In this document: one piece after another, positions 58,801 through 60,000 of the stretch
Layout of the letters: each line of letters opens with the position of its first letter
How positions within the stretch are numbered: position 1 is the first letter of the stretch
The notes under the pieces: generated by a model
Database searches by the model: none
What the model was told of the DNA's origin: nothing
Seen by the model: the letters and a program-made list of their open reading frames with translations, nothing else
Program-made: the position numbers and the translations under genes
Source: Bugula neritina
Lineage: Eukaryota > Bryozoa > Gymnolaemata > Cheilostomatida > Bugulidae
DNA: 60,000 nucleotides
Direction of reading: 5' to 3'
Assembly: GCA_964035545.1 (NCBI GenBank)
Contig: OZ037766.1
Coordinates: forward strand, 1,609,501-1,669,500

Positions 58801-60000
58801 ACAGGTGTGTACAGGTATATGCAGGTGTGTACAGGTGTTTACAGGTATGTGCAGGTGTGTGCAGGTGTTTACAGGTGTGTACAGGTATATGCAGGTGTGT
58901 ACAGGTAAGCACAGGTGTGTACAGGTATGTGCAGGTATGCACAGGTGTGTGCAGGTGTGAACAGGTGTGTGTAGGTATGTGCAGGTGTGTGCAGGTGTGT
59001 GGTGGTGTAGTATACATCACCAACTCATAGAATATTTAGTATCAGAACTAATAGTAATATGATTGTCACGTGAGCATACTTTACTATATTAAGTTATACC
59101 AAGGCTATGCTGTTTATAGGGACGGGCTGTGACCCCAACCAGTGAGAACATGACAGCCAGCCTAGTTAGTCTCAACAGTGGACCTCGCACTAGACTCGAC
59201 AGCATTCTCAACAGAGAGCGTAAGCCCAGCATAGAGATCAATGGTAGCAGGTGTAGCTTGAAGGCCGTCATCGATTCTACCCAACCCACAACTCCCAATG
59301 CTAATGGAGGCATCGGATTAAAGCCTGCAGGTAAATTAGCACATCAGTCTACCTGCATACTACTTTACCAAGCTGAGCCCCGTCTTCTTTCCTGGTTTAA
59401 CGCATGCCTTAGGGTTTTGGACACAAGTATTGTGTGCGTGACATGTGGTGATGCGGTGTTACAGAAACCGTGAGCTGGGCCATGGAGATGGTGTATCTTT
59501 GTAAGTCCTTCTTGTAGACTGAGAGTTGTTAATAGCATTTCTTTAGTTGACCGGGCATGCGTAAAGGGCACCCCTACTAACTTCATCTGTTTGGTGTGGG
59601 TGTAGTTGACCCTGTGTATCCATGTTGTAGATGGTAAAGATGGTATTGAGTTGAAACCAGTTGCTAACGGTCACTCCAAAACTAGCAGAAGTGGTAGCAT
59701 CCTGTCTATTCTTTCTAACGGAACTAACATCAGCAACGGCGTGCTCAAGAATAAGTCAGTCAACATGTCTCCAGAGAACTTGAAGCAGATAGAGAACGCT
59801 TTCACTACCAACCGGGACGAGTACGCTGACCTAGAGGCAGCCATGGACTCTGCCAGCGCGCCTAAACTCACGCCCATGATAGTCGCAGAAGACACGACGT
59901 CTGACAAGAAAACGACGCTTTTTTCTCCCGATGAAACCCAAATAACTGACGACAGTGAGTGCACCTCTAGCCTTGGGCCCTCTAACTTGTGTTGTTTGTA
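36199..60000 (+). CDS. Voltage-gated sodium channel alpha subunit, 5' half
   Basis: Coding exons: 36199-36228, 37725-37851, 45054-45490, 47105-47334, 49106-49341, 50056-50207, 50875-51029, 51224-51365, 51452-51586, 53293-53313, 54162-54324, 54495-54706, 54901-55090, 55926-56096, 56343-56557, 56803-57000, 57127-57347, 57750-57903, 58305-58442, 59120-59330, 59631-59954. All join in frame: 1287 codons, continuing past the window. They encode the N-terminus, domain I (S1 at 47180-47250, S4 [11 protein letters not shown]6 in 51452-51586), the I-II linker, domain II and part of the II-III linker. Filter residues are Asp (TLDFWE, domain I) and Glu (LCGEWIE, domain II), which mark a sodium and not a calcium channel. 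Whether it is NaV1 (DEKA) or NaV2 (DEEA) depends on domain III, which is outside the window. The aromatic after the domain I Asp predicts tetrodotoxin sensitivity at that site. Confidence 0.95.
43111..43368. repeat. Minisatellite of CTAAACCTCTATTC type
   Basis: About ten copies of ATCTAAACCTCTATTCTATA with or without an extra TTCTATAT segment, giving alternating long and short units. Confidence 0.93.
44875..45030. repeat. 21-bp minisatellite before the sodium-channel exon 3 acceptor
   Basis: About seven copies of TTATTCTATATTATATCCATG with C/T variants. It ends about 20 bp before the acceptor of the exon at 45054. Confidence 0.92.
45491..47104. other. Sodium-channel intron 3
   Basis: Non-coding; nothing recognised. 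Confidence 0.5.
47335..49105. other. Sodium-channel intron 4
   Basis: Non-coding apart from a loose ATATACACA-type simple repeat around 48200-48310. Confidence 0.5.
49402..49620. repeat. GTGA tetranucleotide repeat in sodium-channel intron 5
   Basis: Imperfect (GTGA)n with GAATAA and GACTCA interruptions, starting about 60 bp after the exon donor at 49341. Many GTGAGT pieces resemble donors. Confidence 0.95.
51587..53292. other. Sodium-channel intron before the 21-nt microexon
   Basis: AT-rich and non-coding apart from the candidate 9-nt microexon at 51867-51875, discussed in the findings. Confidence 0.5.
53293..53313 (+). other. 21-nt microexon in the sodium-channel I-II linker
   Basis: Flanked by CTCATAG and GTAAAA splice sites, phase 0 on both sides, it encodes LAAEEEE and joins the S6 end (VEAK) to the EERAKAKRK of the next exon. 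Similar acidic Glu-rich sequence follows IS6 in other invertebrate channels. Skipping it would leave the frame intact, so it could be a cassette. Confidence 0.75.
53353..53558. repeat. 17-bp inverted repeat downstream of the microexon
   Basis: GTTGACTTGACAAATTT at 53353-53369 returns as its exact reverse complement at 53542-53558, with a 172-bp loop, starting 40 bp after the 21-nt microexon. Confidence 0.85.
55641..55771. repeat. (TAC)n-type trinucleotide repeat
   Basis: CTACTATTACTACTAGTA units in the intron between the exons ending 55090 and starting 55926. Confidence 0.93.
56124..56330. repeat. TATTACTGTATAGTA minisatellite filling the intron before the domain II S1-S2 loop exon
   Basis: About ten copies of TATATTACTGTATAGTAT with TA length variants. 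The whole intron (56097-56342) is little more than this array. Confidence 0.95.
56343..56557 (+). other. Exon encoding a cysteine-rich insert in the domain II S1-S2 loop
   Basis: The exon adds about 71 residues between IIS1 (ending LLMAT) and IIS2 (starting [10 protein letters not shown]). It has eight codons for Cys in patterns such as CEQCRHC and CGICADRC. The equivalent loop in the vertebrate and insect channels I know is only about 10-20 residues. The splice phases (1 in, 0 out) and reading frame are clean, so it is part of the model and not intron retention. Confidence 0.85.
57878..58147 (+). repeat. Six-copy 45-bp repeat of the domain II S6 exon end and its donor
   Basis: Unit: GTACACTGATACTTGGCAAC, then TTTATGGTGAGTCATTACAT, then AGTTA, with a single T/C variant. 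The first copy includes the last 26 coding bases of the exon ending at 57903. Donor GTGAGT is intact in all six copies, at 57904, 57949, 57994, 58039, 58084 and 58129. Confidence 0.97.
58607..59007. repeat. CAGGTGTGT minisatellite in the intron before exon 20
   Basis: Tandem GTGTGCAGGTGTGTACAGGT units with TT and AT variants, plus short higher-order blocks. Every unit carries CAG|GT, so the array is a string of acceptor/donor-like dinucleotides. Confidence 0.95.

Noticed and set aside
58550-59030. Cysteine-rich repetitive frames
   Set aside because: Translation of the CAGGTGTGT minisatellite inside a sodium-channel intron.

Overview
The window is nuclear DNA from an AT-rich invertebrate animal. 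All the genes are split by GT-AG introns, they are typical metazoan genes, and introns and intergenic DNA are full of microsatellites, minisatellites and small transposon remnants. The families suit a lophotrochozoan-like animal, but nothing in the sequence fixes the phylum, so that placement is inference.

Layout, left to right. 1-1830: remnant of an LTR-type retroelement, with an envelope-like membrane glycoprotein ORF followed in the same frame, across one TGA, by a truncated retropepsin. 1831-7070: no gene, with an almost pure A/T tract (3230-4418) and a 7-bp satellite (6464-7070). 7116-10307 (minus) and 12696-15665 (plus): a head-to-head pair of six-exon genes for small surface proteins with a signal peptide, two Ig-like domains and a hydrophobic C-terminus, probably GPI-anchored. 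16213-16685: hAT-like MITE. 17194-19886 (minus): 26S proteasome subunit PSMD3/Rpn3. It shares a compact divergent promoter with histone H2A.Z/H2A.V (20268-21954, plus). 23487-28708 (plus): HTATIP2/TIP30-like short-chain dehydrogenase, with a 3-kb minisatellite in intron 3. 30226-34269 (plus): DEAD-box RNA helicase DDX49. 36199 to the window end (plus): the first half of a voltage-gated sodium channel alpha subunit (N-terminus, domain I, domain II, start of the II-III linker); the rest lies outside the window.

Exon models were built by reading splice sites by eye and checking reading phase and family similarity. All five complete multi-exon gene models close in frame: 257 aa Ig protein, 248 aa Ig protein, 511 aa PSMD3, 129 aa H2A.Z and 227 aa HTATIP2; the ten-exon DDX49 model closes too, at 524 aa. 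The genes are not an operon or pathway: most are housekeeping genes beside a lineage-specific Ig pair and a neuronal channel.

The most unusual signal is repeated across genes. Many intronic minisatellites here abut an exon, and several repeat units contain a copy of the neighbouring splice site. The clearest cases are the sodium-channel domain II S6 exon (six 45-bp copies of the exon end plus donor, all in frame), PSMD3 exon 3 (30-bp units carrying acceptor plus donor-like sequence) and HTATIP2 exon 4 (about 68 units carrying the acceptor). Other points of note are near-identity confined to exon 4 of the Ig pair (gene conversion), a cysteine-rich insertion in the domain II S1-S2 loop of the channel, and the readthrough-type stop context plus budding-type motifs in the retroelement.
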